From VRUE01 sp963819755 (GTDB lineage Bacteria; Actinomycetota; Thermoleophilia; Solirubrobacterales; 70-9), in NCBI GenBank assembly GCA_963819755.1, contig CAWFXB010000002.1, positions 1,674,001 to 1,738,000 on the forward strand: 64,000 nucleotides of DNA. The letters are read 5' to 3'. This document shows, piece after piece, positions 1-7,303 of this stretch. The notes beneath the pieces were generated by a model, which had not been told where the DNA came from, ran no database searches, and saw only the letters and a list, made by a program, of their open reading frames with translations. The first letter of the stretch is position 1. The number at the start of each line of letters is the position of its first letter. The translations under genes and the position numbers were made by a program.

Positions 1-1023
1 GGAGCATCGAAGCGCTTCGGTGACTTTCAGGCGCTTCAAGACGTATCGATCGCCGTCCCGGACGGATCTCTGACCGCACTGCTGGGCCCGAGCGGTAGCG
101 GCAAGTCCACCCTGCTGCGCGCGATCGCCGGACTCGAGACGCTCGATGCGGGCCGCGTCCTGATCGACGGCGAAGACGTCTCCAAGAAGCCGACCCAGAA
201 GCGCGAAGTCGGCTTCGTCTTCCAGCACTATGCGGCTTTCAAGCACATGACGGTGTTCGAGAACGTCGGCTTCGGGCTGAAGATCCGCAAGTGGGACAAG
301 GCGAAGATCTCTGCGCGGGTGCACGAGCTGCTCAACCTCGTCCAGCTCGACGGGCTCGCCGATCGCTACCCCTCGCAGCTCTCCGGCGGCCAGCGCCAGC
401 GCATGGCGCTCGCCCGGGCGCTCGCCGTGCAACCGCAGGTGCTGCTGCTCGACGAGCCCTTCGGGGCGCTCGACGCCAAGGTCCGCAAGGACCTGCGCAC
501 CTGGCTGCGCCATCTCCACGACGAGATGCACGTGACGACGATCTTCGTCACCCACGACCAGGAGGAGGCGATGGACGTCGCCGGCCAGCTGGTCGTGATG
601 AACGAGGGCCGGGTCGAGCAGTCCGGCAGCGCCGATGACCTCTACGACCACCCCGCCAACGAGTTCGTGATGAGCTTCGTCGGCGAGGTCAACCGGCTCG
701 GCGAGCACTTCGTGCGGCCGCACGACATGGAAGTCGTGCTCGATGCCGACGAGCGGACCGAGGAGGCGATGGTGCAGCGCATCGTTGCCCTCGGCTTCGA
801 GATCCGGGTTGAGTTCGTGCTCGGCGACGGGACCGAGGTATGGGCGCAGCTGACCCGCGCCGAGCTGCAGAAGCTCGAGCTGCGCGAAGGTCAGATCGTC
901 CACCTGCGGCCCGGTCAGCTCAAGAGCTTCAGCGGTGATGTCCCGCCGCCTGGCGATCGTGGGGCCTCGACTCCCCGCGACGGTCAGGACGACGACGACG
1001 CAGAGGTAACTGCAGCCGCCTGA
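1..1023 (+). CDS. cysA: Sulfate/thiosulfate ABC transporter ATP-binding protein, 5'-partial
   Basis: The frame is open from the first base of the window, so the gene begins upstream; the ATG at 247 is internal. The visible 340 codons hold a Walker A motif (GPSGSGKST, about codon 30), the Q-loop (VFQHYAAF), the ABC signature LSGGQRQR (about codon 127), Walker B LLLDEP (about codon 148) and the switch histidine in FVTHDQEEA. After the ATPase core, FVGEVNRL followed by VRPHDMEV matches the C-terminal regulatory domain of CysA-type sulfate importers rather than generic ABC ATPases. It would power sulfate or thiosulfate uptake with permeases that must lie upstream. The tail is acidic and low in complexity. 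The family is sure; the substrate is inferred from the C-terminal motif. Confidence 0.85.
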   Translation, partial: GASKRFGDFQALQDVSIAVPDGSLTALLGPSGSGKSTLLRAIAGLETLDAGRVLIDGEDVSKKPTQKREVGFVFQHYAAFKHMTVFENVGFGLKIRKWDKAKISARVHELLNLVQLDGLADRYPSQLSGGQRQRMALARALAVQPQVLLLDEPFGALDAKVRKDLRTWLRHLHDEMHVTTIFVTHDQEEAMDVAGQLVVMNEGRVEQSGSADDLYDHPANEFVMSFVGEVNRLGEHFVRPHDMEVVLDADERTEEAMVQRIVALGFEIRVEFVLGDGTEVWAQLTRAELQKLELREGQIVHLRPGQLKSFSGDVPPPGDRGASTPRDGQDDDDAEVTAAA

Positions 1024-1032
1024 AGGGGCGAC

Positions 1033-1069
1033 GGGGCGGGGCGCGCTTTGCCGGGTGGCGCCCCGCCCC
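1033..1069 (+). terminator. GC-rich terminator hairpin after cysA
   Basis: Perfect 12-bp inverted repeat (GGGGCGGGGCGC at 1033-1044, complement at 1058-1069) with a 13-nt loop, starting 9 nt after the cysA stop. No T-tract follows, so this is a hairpin terminator candidate rather than a classic intrinsic one. Confidence 0.55.
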
Positions 1070-1172
1070 ATCTCGCCATCTACGTTACGCGACGTTCGAA
1101 GGTCTTCTTCAAGGACTGTGTCACCTGCTATTCTTGACTTTCAAACTCAACAAACTCTAGAAAGGAGAAGCG

Positions 1173-1373
1173 ATGAGCTCGAAAAGCACGACCAAGTTCA
1201 CCTCGAGGGGCAGGCTCGCCGGCCTGGTCCGCGACGAGATCGGAGTCAGCGCCGGCCCCAACCGGGCCAACCGCGCCGCCCAGCGCGGCCCGGGCCAGTC
1301 CTCAGCCGACGAGGCCCTCTACTACCGGGCCCGTCTGATTCTCGGCGATTCCCTGGCCCGTCCCACCCGCTGA
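1173..1373 (+). CDS. Small basic hypothetical protein (66 aa)
   Basis: ATG preceded by a good ribosome-binding site (AAAGGAG at 1161-1167). The product is 66 aa, rich in Arg, Ser and Ala, with no signal peptide and no membrane segment, so a cytosolic protein, possibly nucleic-acid binding from its charge alone. It sits alone between two hairpins (1033-1069 and 1398-1437), so it is probably its own transcription unit. A TTGACT at 1134-1139 could be a -35 box, but the matching -10 (TAGAAA, 1158-1163) would overlap the ribosome-binding site. I do not recognise the family. Support for coding is the ribosome-binding site and the flanking terminators. Confidence 0.55.
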   Translation: MSSKSTTKFTSRGRLAGLVRDEIGVSAGPNRANRAAQRGPGQSSADEALYYRARLILGDSLARPTR

Positions 1374-1397
1374 GCGGGGGACCCGATGACCAAGCGC

Positions 1398-1437
1398 GAT
1401 ACGGGCCACAGCGGACATTGCCGCTGTGGCCCGTATC
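1398..1437. terminator. Bidirectional terminator between convergent genes
   Basis: Perfect 17-bp inverted repeat (1398-1414 with 1421-1437, 6-nt loop) between the plus-strand gene ending at 1373 and the minus-strand gene ending at 1454. A second short palindrome built on GGCCAGCTAGCTGGCC covers the stop codon of the minus-strand gene. Confidence 0.75.
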
Positions 1438-1453
1438 CGATCCGGCCGGCCAG

Positions 1454-2125
1454 CTAGCTGGCCGGTTTCGCCGTGGGGGCTTCGGTGGTTTCCGGAGTTT
1501 CCGGCGGCTGTGGGTAGGCCTGCACCGCGAGGTTCCAGCTCTTCAGCACGAAGGCGACTTTCGCCGCGCCGGCGTACTGGACCGCGATGGTGTGCCCGCC
1601 TTTGCCCAGCACCGTCGTCTGCGTCACCGAGTGGACCAGCGCCGCGGCTTTGGAGCCTTCGGAGGTCGGGGTGGCAGGGGCAAAGTTGACTTTGCCCGTC
1701 GACTGCCCATCGACCAGGATCTGGATCGGGCAGGCGAGTTCCGATACCGGTTTGTCCGCGAGGCACGTCGCCGTCCCGGAGAAGGTGATCACGGTCGGCG
1801 CGATCCCTTTCGTCGCGAACGAGGTGAAGGCGGTGGGGATGTCGCCGGCCGTCGTCGCCTGGGCGATGAAGGGCGCGGTCCCGGCCGCGATGCCGACAAT
1901 TGGCGTCAGCGGCGCTTCGGCCTTCTTCACGTAGATGTTGCCGGCTGCTTTTTTCTTCAGGTAGAGCGCGTTGCCTTTCTTGTTGGTGACGTAGAGATGC
2001 GCCGCTTTCTGACTCGTGAGAAAGGATCCGGCGAACGAGGGGTTGGCGGCGACGACGACGGCAAGCGCCGCGGCGACCGCGACCACTAGTGCCGCGCGAG
2101 GCCTGGACAGTCTTCTGTTGAGCAA
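1454..2125 (-). CDS. Exported hypothetical protein, divergent from pstS
   Basis: I place the start at the TTG at 2125-2123 because a strong GGAGG lies five bases before it; a longer upstream reading has no comparable site. The product is 223 aa with a basic N-terminus and a hydrophobic stretch (ALVVAVAAALAVVVAA) ending in a signal-peptidase-like FAGS. The mature part begins with a Lys-rich repeat-like region (LYVTNKKG, LYLKKKAAG, IYVKKAEA: three beta-strand-like units spaced about 11 residues). It contains two cysteines (TCLADKP, LACPIQ) and ends in a Pro/Thr/Glu tail. Glutamates are mainly GAA, as in the other exported proteins here. The divergent arrangement with pstS suggests, but does not show, shared phosphate control. 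No family recognised. Confidence 0.6.
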   Translation of the reverse strand: MLNRRLSRPRAALVVAVAAALAVVVAANPSFAGSFLTSQKAAHLYVTNKKGNALYLKKKAAGNIYVKKAEAPLTPIVGIAAGTAPFIAQATTAGDIPTAFTSFATKGIAPTVITFSGTATCLADKPVSELACPIQILVDGQSTGKVNFAPATPTSEGSKAAALVHSVTQTTVLGKGGHTIAVQYAGAAKVAFVLKSWNLAVQAYPQPPETPETTEAPTAKPAS

Positions 2126-2261
2126 TTGAACCTCCGTATTCAGGGCTTGCCGGGAAGCCTTCTTTAGTAAAGAGGTCAATAAAGTACAGAAGCTGGTAGG
2201 GTCTTGTCGAGTAAGACACTCAACAAGCTCCAGAACCCGGCAGGAAAGGAAGTAAATACGC
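2126..2261. promoter_or_regulatory. Divergent promoter region of pstS and the exported protein gene
   Basis: 136-nt, AT-richer stretch between two divergent starts. It holds the GGAGG site for the leftward TTG start and an AGGAAAGGAAG site ahead of pstS. A phosphate-responsive operator would be expected here, but I could not assign a Pho box or promoter hexamers with confidence. Confidence 0.4.
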
Positions 2262-3086
2262 ATGAAAAGCAAGACCCTCGCCATAACGGTGATCGCCCTC
2301 TTGGGGCTCGCCGCTCCGGCGTCTGCCGGTGCCGTGACCCTGATCGGGTCTGGCTCGGTTGCAGCGCAGCCCGTGCTACAGGCCCTGTTCGCCCAGTACA
2401 CGAAGGTGACCAAAGGCAAGGTCAAGTTCGTCTACACCGCCAACGGCGGCAACGCCGGCGTCAAAGACGTCCAGAACGGGACCAGCCAATTCGCCGGGCA
2501 GGCCCGCACGCCGCTCCCCAGCGATGCCGGCACGACCTACGTCAAGCTCTACCTCGACGGCCTCTGCATGGACGTCAACCCGAAGAACAAGCTGAGCGAC
2601 ATCAGCATCCAGCAGACCCACGACATCTACCGCGGTCTGATCACCAACTGGAGCGGGATCCCCGGCTCGGGGCTCGACACGACCATCGACCCGGTCGGTC
2701 GCGACACCAACGGAGGGACGTACAACTTCTTCCTGCAGGCGGTCCTCAACAACGAACCGCCGGCGTCCAACGTCAACGCGCTGACCGCCGACGGCCTCGT
2801 CGTCAATGCGGTCAAACAGGACCCGAACGCGATCGGCTACGACGGGCTTGCCTGGCAGGGCAAGGGCCAGAAGGCGCTGAAAGTGAACGGCGTCCCCTGC
2901 GTGGCCTCGAAGATCAGCGTCGAGCCGCTCAAGTACCCGCTCTCGCGTTACATCTTCATCGTCCTGCCGACCGCCAACCCGAACCCGGCGGTGCAGAAGT
3001 TCGTCGACTGGGCGCGCCGTGACCCGGTTGCCGGTGAAGTGATTGCCAAAGCCGGCGGTGTGGCCGCCTTCAACAAGAAGAAGTAG
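2262..3086 (+). CDS. pstS: Phosphate ABC transporter substrate-binding protein PstS
   Basis: 274 aa. A signal peptide (residues 1-22, MKSKTLAITV start, ending PASAGA) leads into the phosphate-binding fold: LIGSGSVAAQPVLQAL at the start of the mature chain and the phosphate-pocket segment FAGQARTPL. DTNGGTYNFF, around residue 148, corresponds to the R-x-x-x-S-G-T segment of PstS but carries Gly-Gly-Thr. No lipobox cysteine is visible, so it is secreted or held in the envelope by another means. It captures phosphate for PstCAB. The ATG follows AGGAAAGGAAG. Its stop overlaps the GTG start of pstC by one base. The following gene order (pstC, pstA, pstB) fixes the assignment. Confidence 0.88.
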   Translation: MKSKTLAITVIALLGLAAPASAGAVTLIGSGSVAAQPVLQALFAQYTKVTKGKVKFVYTANGGNAGVKDVQNGTSQFAGQARTPLPSDAGTTYVKLYLDGLCMDVNPKNKLSDISIQQTHDIYRGLITNWSGIPGSGLDTTIDPVGRDTNGGTYNFFLQAVLNNEPPASNVNALTADGLVVNAVKQDPNAIGYDGLAWQGKGQKALKVNGVPCVASKISVEPLKYPLSRYIFIVLPTANPNPAVQKFVDWARRDPVAGEVIAKAGGVAAFNKKK

Positions 3087-4081
3087 TGGAGGAGTCCTAC
3101 CCCGAGGAGTACGGCCCACGGTGGTCGGACCGGCGCGTCGAGCGGATGCTCGGCGCGCTGGTCTGCGCCGTCGTGGCGCTGCTGCTGGCGATGATCGTCA
3201 TCGTCTTCATCAAAGCGTGGCCGTCGTTTGCCCACAACGGCCTCGCCTGGTTCGGCGCCGGCGGCAACGTCGACGACCAGCTCAACGCGATCTTCCTCTC
3301 CGGCCAGGCCGGGGCCGAATACATCTACACCTTCCACGCCTGGCCGCTGATCTGGAGCACGCTGCTGATCACCGGCGGCGCCGTCACGATCGCCCTCTTC
3401 TCAGCTCTCTTCGTCGCTGTCTTCATCGTCGAGTTCGCGCCCGAGTGGATGAGCAACATCCTCCAGCCGGTCGTCCGTTTCCTGGCCAGCGTCCCCTCGG
3501 TGATCTACGGTCTGCTTGGCGTCCTGGTCTTGGTCCCGTTCATCGGCAACCACTTGGTCAGCGAGTCGCAGAAGGCCTCGGTCGCCGGCGTGATCTCGCT
3601 CAGCGGCTACAGCCTGCTCGCCGCGGTCACCGTGCTCACGGTGATGATCGCGCCGCTGATGGTCTCGATTTTCTCCGACGGCCTGCGGGCGGTGCGACCC
3701 GGCTGGCTCGAGGGCTCCCTCGCCCTCGGAGTCAACCGCTGGCGCACCACCTGGAAAATCGCCGTGCGCACCGCCCGCCCGGCGATCGTCGCCGGCACGG
3801 TGCTGGCGGTGGCGAGGGCGATCGGCGAGGCGGTGATGCTGGCGATGATCTCGGGCTCGGTCGGCTTTGCTCCCAACCCTGCCGACGGCGCGATCTTCAT
3901 CTTCGAGCCCTCGCGGCCGCTGGCGCCGACGATCGTCAAGAACATCGACCAGCTGAGCTCACCGCCGGCCAATGCGACGCTGTTCGCGATCGCCGCCGTG
4001 CTGCTCTTCTCGGCCGCGCTGCTCTCGCTCACCGGCTGGGCGGCACGGCGAGCGATGCGCAAATACGGGGCGACGGCCTGA
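3086..4081 (+). CDS. pstC: Phosphate ABC transporter permease PstC
   Basis: 331 aa. The GTG start overlaps the pstS stop (TAGTG), which implies translational coupling. A short acidic N-terminus precedes the first membrane helix (MLGALVCAVVALLLAMIVIVFI). An extracytoplasmic loop is followed by about five more helices with the binding-protein-dependent permease signature around LEGSLALGVNRWRTTWKIAVRTARPAI, the EAA loop that docks on the ATPase. Length and helix count suit PstC. It forms the membrane channel with PstA. Confidence 0.9.
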   Translation: MEESYPEEYGPRWSDRRVERMLGALVCAVVALLLAMIVIVFIKAWPSFAHNGLAWFGAGGNVDDQLNAIFLSGQAGAEYIYTFHAWPLIWSTLLITGGAVTIALFSALFVAVFIVEFAPEWMSNILQPVVRFLASVPSVIYGLLGVLVLVPFIGNHLVSESQKASVAGVISLSGYSLLAAVTVLTVMIAPLMVSIFSDGLRAVRPGWLEGSLALGVNRWRTTWKIAVRTARPAIVAGTVLAVARAIGEAVMLAMISGSVGFAPNPADGAIFIFEPSRPLAPTIVKNIDQLSSPPANATLFAIAAVLLFSAALLSLTGWAARRAMRKYGATA

Positions 4082-5082
4082 TGGGCGCCCCGGTCGCGAC
4101 GCCACCTGCTGCTCCTCCGCCTGGTGGGGCCCCGCCGCAGCCCGGCAAGGCGGCGGTCGAGGGCAGCGCCACCTGGCGGCTCACCGACCGCATCGGCCTG
4201 GCGATCTGCTGGGCGCTCGGGCTGCTCTTCTGCGCGATCGCCGTCGCGATCGCCGTCTATCTCTTCCTGCAGGGGATCAAGTACCTGAAGCCGTCGATGC
4301 TGGTCACCCCGGCTTCGGCGGGGTTCACGCAGGGCGAAAGCGGCGGCTTCTCCGATGCTCTCTTCGGCACCATGATCGTCGCCACGATGGGGATCGCGAT
4401 CGCCCTGCCGATCGGCATCGGCATCGCGGTCTGGCTGGTCGAGTACGGCCGGCCCGCCGGCCTCGCCCGGATCACCGAGTCGACGATCGAGGCGATCGCC
4501 GGCATCCCCTCGATCGTCCTGGCGCTGTTCGGCACCGTGATCTTCTCCAGCACCGCGCTGGGGTTTTTGAGCCGCAGCTCGGACGGCATCGTCTTCGGTC
4601 GCTCCTTCTTCGCCGCCTCGGTGATGCTCTCGCTGGTCGCCCTGCCGCTGGTCGTCGCCAGCACCCGCGAGGGGTTGAACTCGATCCCCCGCCACGTGCG
4701 CGAGGCCTCCTACGCCGTCGGCAAGACCAAGGCGGCGACGACGCGGCGGATCCTGATCCCCGCCAGCCGTCCACAGATCGCGACCGGGGCGATGCTCGGC
4801 CTGGGCAGGATCATCGGCGACACGGCGATCATCGTCGTCCTGCTCGGCGCGACCCAGAACTTCGCCCCGGTCGAAGGCGCGGCCTTCCCGTTCAACTACC
4901 TGCGCGGCGCCGGCACCACGCTGACCAACTTCGTCTACGAGGCCTCTCCCACCGGGAACCTCAACCAGCCGCAGAAGGCCTACGCGGCGGCCTTCGTCCT
5001 GCTGCTGATGGTGCTGGCCCTGAACGCGGCCGTCGACGTCGTCCACCGCCGCGCACGAAAGGTTGGGGCATGGAGCCACTAG
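4081..5082 (+). CDS. pstA: Phosphate ABC transporter permease PstA
   Basis: 333 aa from the ATG at 4081, which shares one base with the pstC TGA. A Pro/Ala-rich cytoplasmic N-terminus (about 30 residues) precedes the first helix (LAICWALGLLFCAIAVAIAVYLFL). The EAA-type loop is REASYAVGKTKAATTRRILIPASRPQI, followed by GRIIGDTAIIVVLLGA, typical of PstA. Six membrane helices are readable. The 3' end overlaps the next gene by 13 nt. It is the second half of the phosphate channel. Confidence 0.9.
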   Translation: MGAPVATPPAAPPPGGAPPQPGKAAVEGSATWRLTDRIGLAICWALGLLFCAIAVAIAVYLFLQGIKYLKPSMLVTPASAGFTQGESGGFSDALFGTMIVATMGIAIALPIGIGIAVWLVEYGRPAGLARITESTIEAIAGIPSIVLALFGTVIFSSTALGFLSRSSDGIVFGRSFFAASVMLSLVALPLVVASTREGLNSIPRHVREASYAVGKTKAATTRRILIPASRPQIATGAMLGLGRIIGDTAIIVVLLGATQNFAPVEGAAFPFNYLRGAGTTLTNFVYEASPTGNLNQPQKAYAAAFVLLLMVLALNAAVDVVHRRARKVGAWSH

Positions 5083-6035
5083 TAGACGTGTCCGAGGTTA
5101 CGGCTCGTATTGGAGCGGAAAACTCGGACACGCCCCGCGTTCCGCCACCGATCCGGCGGCTGCCGCTCGAGGACGTACCCGCTGCAACGCAGGCGCCGCC
5201 TGCCGGTATCGGCAGCAATGACGCACCAAGCCCGGGCGGCTTCACCGGCGCCCGCCGGTCGATCGGTGCGCCCCAGTTCTCGATCCGCCGTATGGAGATC
5301 GACGACGTCTCCGTCTCCTACGCCGACCGCGAAGCGGTGAAGTCGGTCTCGCTGCCCGTCCGCCAGGGCGAGGTGCTGTCGATGATCGGCCCGTCGGGTT
5401 GCGGCAAGACGACGCTGCTGCGCTCGCTCAACCGGCTCACCGAGCTGACCAGCACGGCCACGCTGCGTGGCCGCATCCTGCTCGACGACGTCGACATAAC
5501 CCAGATCGAGCCGACCCTGCTGCGCCGCCGCGTGACGATGGTCTTCCAGCAGCCCAACCCGTTCCCGATGAGCGTCTTCGACAACATCGCCTACGTCCTG
5601 CGCGAGCAGGGGTCGCGGCGCCAGCGCAAGAAGACCCTCGAGCCCAAGGTGCACAGCGCCCTCGACCGGGCCGGCCTCTTCGAGGAGGTCAAGGACAACC
5701 TCGACCATCCCGCGCTGAAGCTCTCCGGCGGCCAGCAGCAGCGGCTCTGCATCGCCCGCGCGCTGGCGGCCGAGCCCGAGGTGCTGCTGCTCGACGAGCC
5801 CTGCTCGGCGCTCGACCCGCAGTCGACCCAGGTGATCGAGGACCTGATCGTGAAGCTGCGCGACGACGTCGCCGTCGTGATCGTCACCCACAACCTGCAG
5901 CAGGCCTACCGGATCGCCGACCACGTCGCCTTCATGTATCTGGGCGAGCTGGTCGAGTACAACAGCGCGACCACCCTCTTCGGCTCGCCCCGTGAGCGAC
6001 GGACGCAGGAGTACGTGAGCGGTGCGTTCGGCTAG
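5070..6035 (+). CDS. pstB: Phosphate ABC transporter ATP-binding protein PstB, with N-terminal extension
   Basis: 321 aa from the ATG at 5070, which lies inside the pstA end. The first 70 or so residues are a Pro/Ala-rich extension absent from typical PstB (about 250-260 aa). The ATPase core begins near FSIRRMEIDDVSVSY. Walker A is GPSGCGKTT (about residue 107), the Q-loop VFQQPNPFP is characteristic of PstB, the signature is LSGGQQQR (about 218), Walker B LLLDEPCSALD (about 240) and the switch histidine is in VTHNLQQA. An internal ATG at 5292 would give a standard-length protein; overlap with pstA favours the long form but does not settle it. The next gene starts inside its end. Confidence 0.9.
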   Translation: MEPLVDVSEVTARIGAENSDTPRVPPPIRRLPLEDVPAATQAPPAGIGSNDAPSPGGFTGARRSIGAPQFSIRRMEIDDVSVSYADREAVKSVSLPVRQGEVLSMIGPSGCGKTTLLRSLNRLTELTSTATLRGRILLDDVDITQIEPTLLRRRVTMVFQQPNPFPMSVFDNIAYVLREQGSRRQRKKTLEPKVHSALDRAGLFEEVKDNLDHPALKLSGGQQQRLCIARALAAEPEVLLLDEPCSALDPQSTQVIEDLIVKLRDDVAVVIVTHNLQQAYRIADHVAFMYLGELVEYNSATTLFGSPRERRTQEYVSGAFG

Positions 6036-6231
6036 CCCCCGCATCTCGCGAGTCGGGATTCTCGCCGTCTGCGGGCTGCTGCTCGTCGGTGCCTTTGCGG
6101 GCTGCTCGACGACCCAGGAAAAGGCGGCTTTACAGCAGGCGCAGTCCAAGCGCATCCTCGAAGCCCGCGAGAAGAGACAGCAGCGAAAACAGCGATCGAA
6201 ATCGCACGACCACGGAGGCCGCGAGCGATGA
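6022..6231 (+). CDS. Small lipoprotein in the pst operon (69 aa)
   Basis: GTG start 14 nt inside the pstB end. The 69-aa product has a basic N-terminus, a hydrophobic core (VGILAVCGLLLVGA) and a lipobox (AFAGC), predicting a lipid-anchored protein of about 40 residues. The mature part is strongly charged and predicted coiled-coil (Lys, Gln, Arg and Glu rich), ending in a His/Arg-rich tail. It overlaps pstB and the next gene, so it is cotranslated with the phosphate transporter. I do not know a family for it; a structural or accessory role at the membrane face of the transporter is inference from position only. Confidence 0.65.
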   Translation: MRSASPRISRVGILAVCGLLLVGAFAGCSTTQEKAALQQAQSKRILEAREKRQQRKQRSKSHDHGGRER

Positions 6232-6899
6232 AGACCCAAATTGAGCATCAGCCGACTATCAACAGCCCGGTTCAGTACGAGCCCTGCGAGGAGTGCGGCG
6301 CACCGCTCGACCCGCAGCAGCGCTACTGCGTCGAATGCGCGGCGCGGCGCGGCAACGGCGCCAACCCGTCATCCCGCTACTTCGCCGCGATGAGCAAACG
6401 CGCCCGGCGGCCGGTGTCGCGCCCGGTGGCCAAAGCCGGATCGGGCAGCCGTGCGGCGGCGGTCGGGTTCTTTGCCCTGCTGCCGATCGCGGTTGCGATC
6501 GGCGTGGTCGTTGGTCGCAGCGGCTCCGACGGCGGCGAAAACGAGGCGCTGCTCGAAGCGCTGCGCAACCAGAACAACGCCGCGGTTGCGGCCACGCCTT
6601 CCGCTGGTGCCACGACGACGGCGACCGGCACGAAGAAAGGCAAGTCCAAGCAGGCCGGCAAGGCCGTCACCAAAGGCGATGGCAAGGTGCTCGCCAAGAC
6701 CAGCAACGGCACCGTCCACCAGGTGACCGGCTTCAAGCCGAGCGCGCAGAAGACCGAAGAAGACACCAAGCTGGTCGAAGGCAACGTCAAACAGACGGGC
6801 TCGACCTACATCAAGGCGCAGCAGAACCTGCCCGACGTGATCGTCGTCGGCGGCGAACCGGGCTCCGCGCCGGCTCCGACCTCGGGGAGCCAGCCATGA
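6228..6899 (+). CDS. Zinc-ribbon membrane protein in the pst operon
   Basis: 223 aa. The ATG overlaps the lipoprotein stop (ATGA). An N-terminal zinc ribbon has two CxxC knuckles (CEECGAPLDP then YCVECAARR, residues about 21-42). A basic linker and one membrane helix follow (AAVGFFALLPIAVAIGVVVG, about 82-101), then a long Ala/Thr/Lys-rich segment that would lie outside the membrane, with a possibly folded stretch (VLAKTSNGTVHQVTGF, then QKTEEDTKLVEGNVKQ). The layout is cytosolic zinc finger, single helix, external tail. It is followed by a second zinc-ribbon protein, again with ATGA coupling. The function is unknown to me. Confidence 0.7.
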   Translation: MKTQIEHQPTINSPVQYEPCEECGAPLDPQQRYCVECAARRGNGANPSSRYFAAMSKRARRPVSRPVAKAGSGSRAAAVGFFALLPIAVAIGVVVGRSGSDGGENEALLEALRNQNNAAVAATPSAGATTTATGTKKGKSKQAGKAVTKGDGKVLAKTSNGTVHQVTGFKPSAQKTEEDTKLVEGNVKQTGSTYIKAQQNLPDVIVVGGEPGSAPAPTSGSQP

Positions 6900-7303
6900 G
6901 CGGGCTTGCCGAGATCCTGCGGCGACCGCCGCGCCCGCGAAAACCGGCCGAGGAGCCGAAGGCAAAGCAGCCCGCCGCGCCTCCCGAGAAGCCGGAGGAG
7001 AGCGCCGAGCTGGTCGCCCAGCGCGATCGTCTGTTGGAGAAGTTCACGATCATGCAGGCCGACCTCGGCGGCGCCTTCTACGAGATGGCGATCCGCGACC
7101 ACGTGCGGATGGACGTCCTGACCCGCAAGGCCGCCGAGCTGCAGCGGGTCGACGCCGAGTTGCTCGGGGTCGAGCGCCTGCTCGAGCTGGAGCGTGCCGA
7201 TGCCGCCGGGATGTGCCCCAGCTGCGGCTCTCCCTTTGGCCCGGCGGTCCGCTTCTGCGGCCAGTGCGGCCACGTGCTGGTGCCGGGGGAGGCTGCTCCA
7301 TGA
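6896..7303 (+). CDS. Soluble zinc-ribbon coiled-coil protein in the pst operon
   Basis: 135 aa from the ATG at 6896, overlapping the previous stop (ATGA). A Pro/Lys-rich N-terminus leads into a helical, probably coiled-coil region (about residues 40-100). The C-terminal zinc ribbon has two CxxC pairs (MCPSCGSPFGPAVRFCGQC, residues about 105-123). No membrane segment. It could pair with the membrane zinc-ribbon protein encoded just upstream, since the two are cotranslated and share the same motif. Role unknown. Confidence 0.7.
   Translation: MSGLAEILRRPPRPRKPAEEPKAKQPAAPPEKPEESAELVAQRDRLLEKFTIMQADLGGAFYEMAIRDHVRMDVLTRKAAELQRVDAELLGVERLLELERADAAGMCPSCGSPFGPAVRFCGQCGHVLVPGEAAP

Noticed and set aside
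247..1023. The ABC ATPase starting at the ATG at 247.
   Set aside because: The upstream in-frame sequence contains the Walker A motif, so the gene starts before the window.
1134..1163. TTGACT/TAGAAA as promoter of the 66-aa gene.
   Set aside because: The -10 would overlap the ribosome-binding site and put the transcript start at the start codon, which conflicts with a functional AAAGGAG.
3607..6248. Long open frames on the minus strand opposite pstC, pstA and pstB (up to 490 codons).
   Set aside because: They run opposite genes with clear families, are Arg/Asp/Gly-rich and low in complexity, and carry no motif; typical of antisense frames in high-GC DNA.
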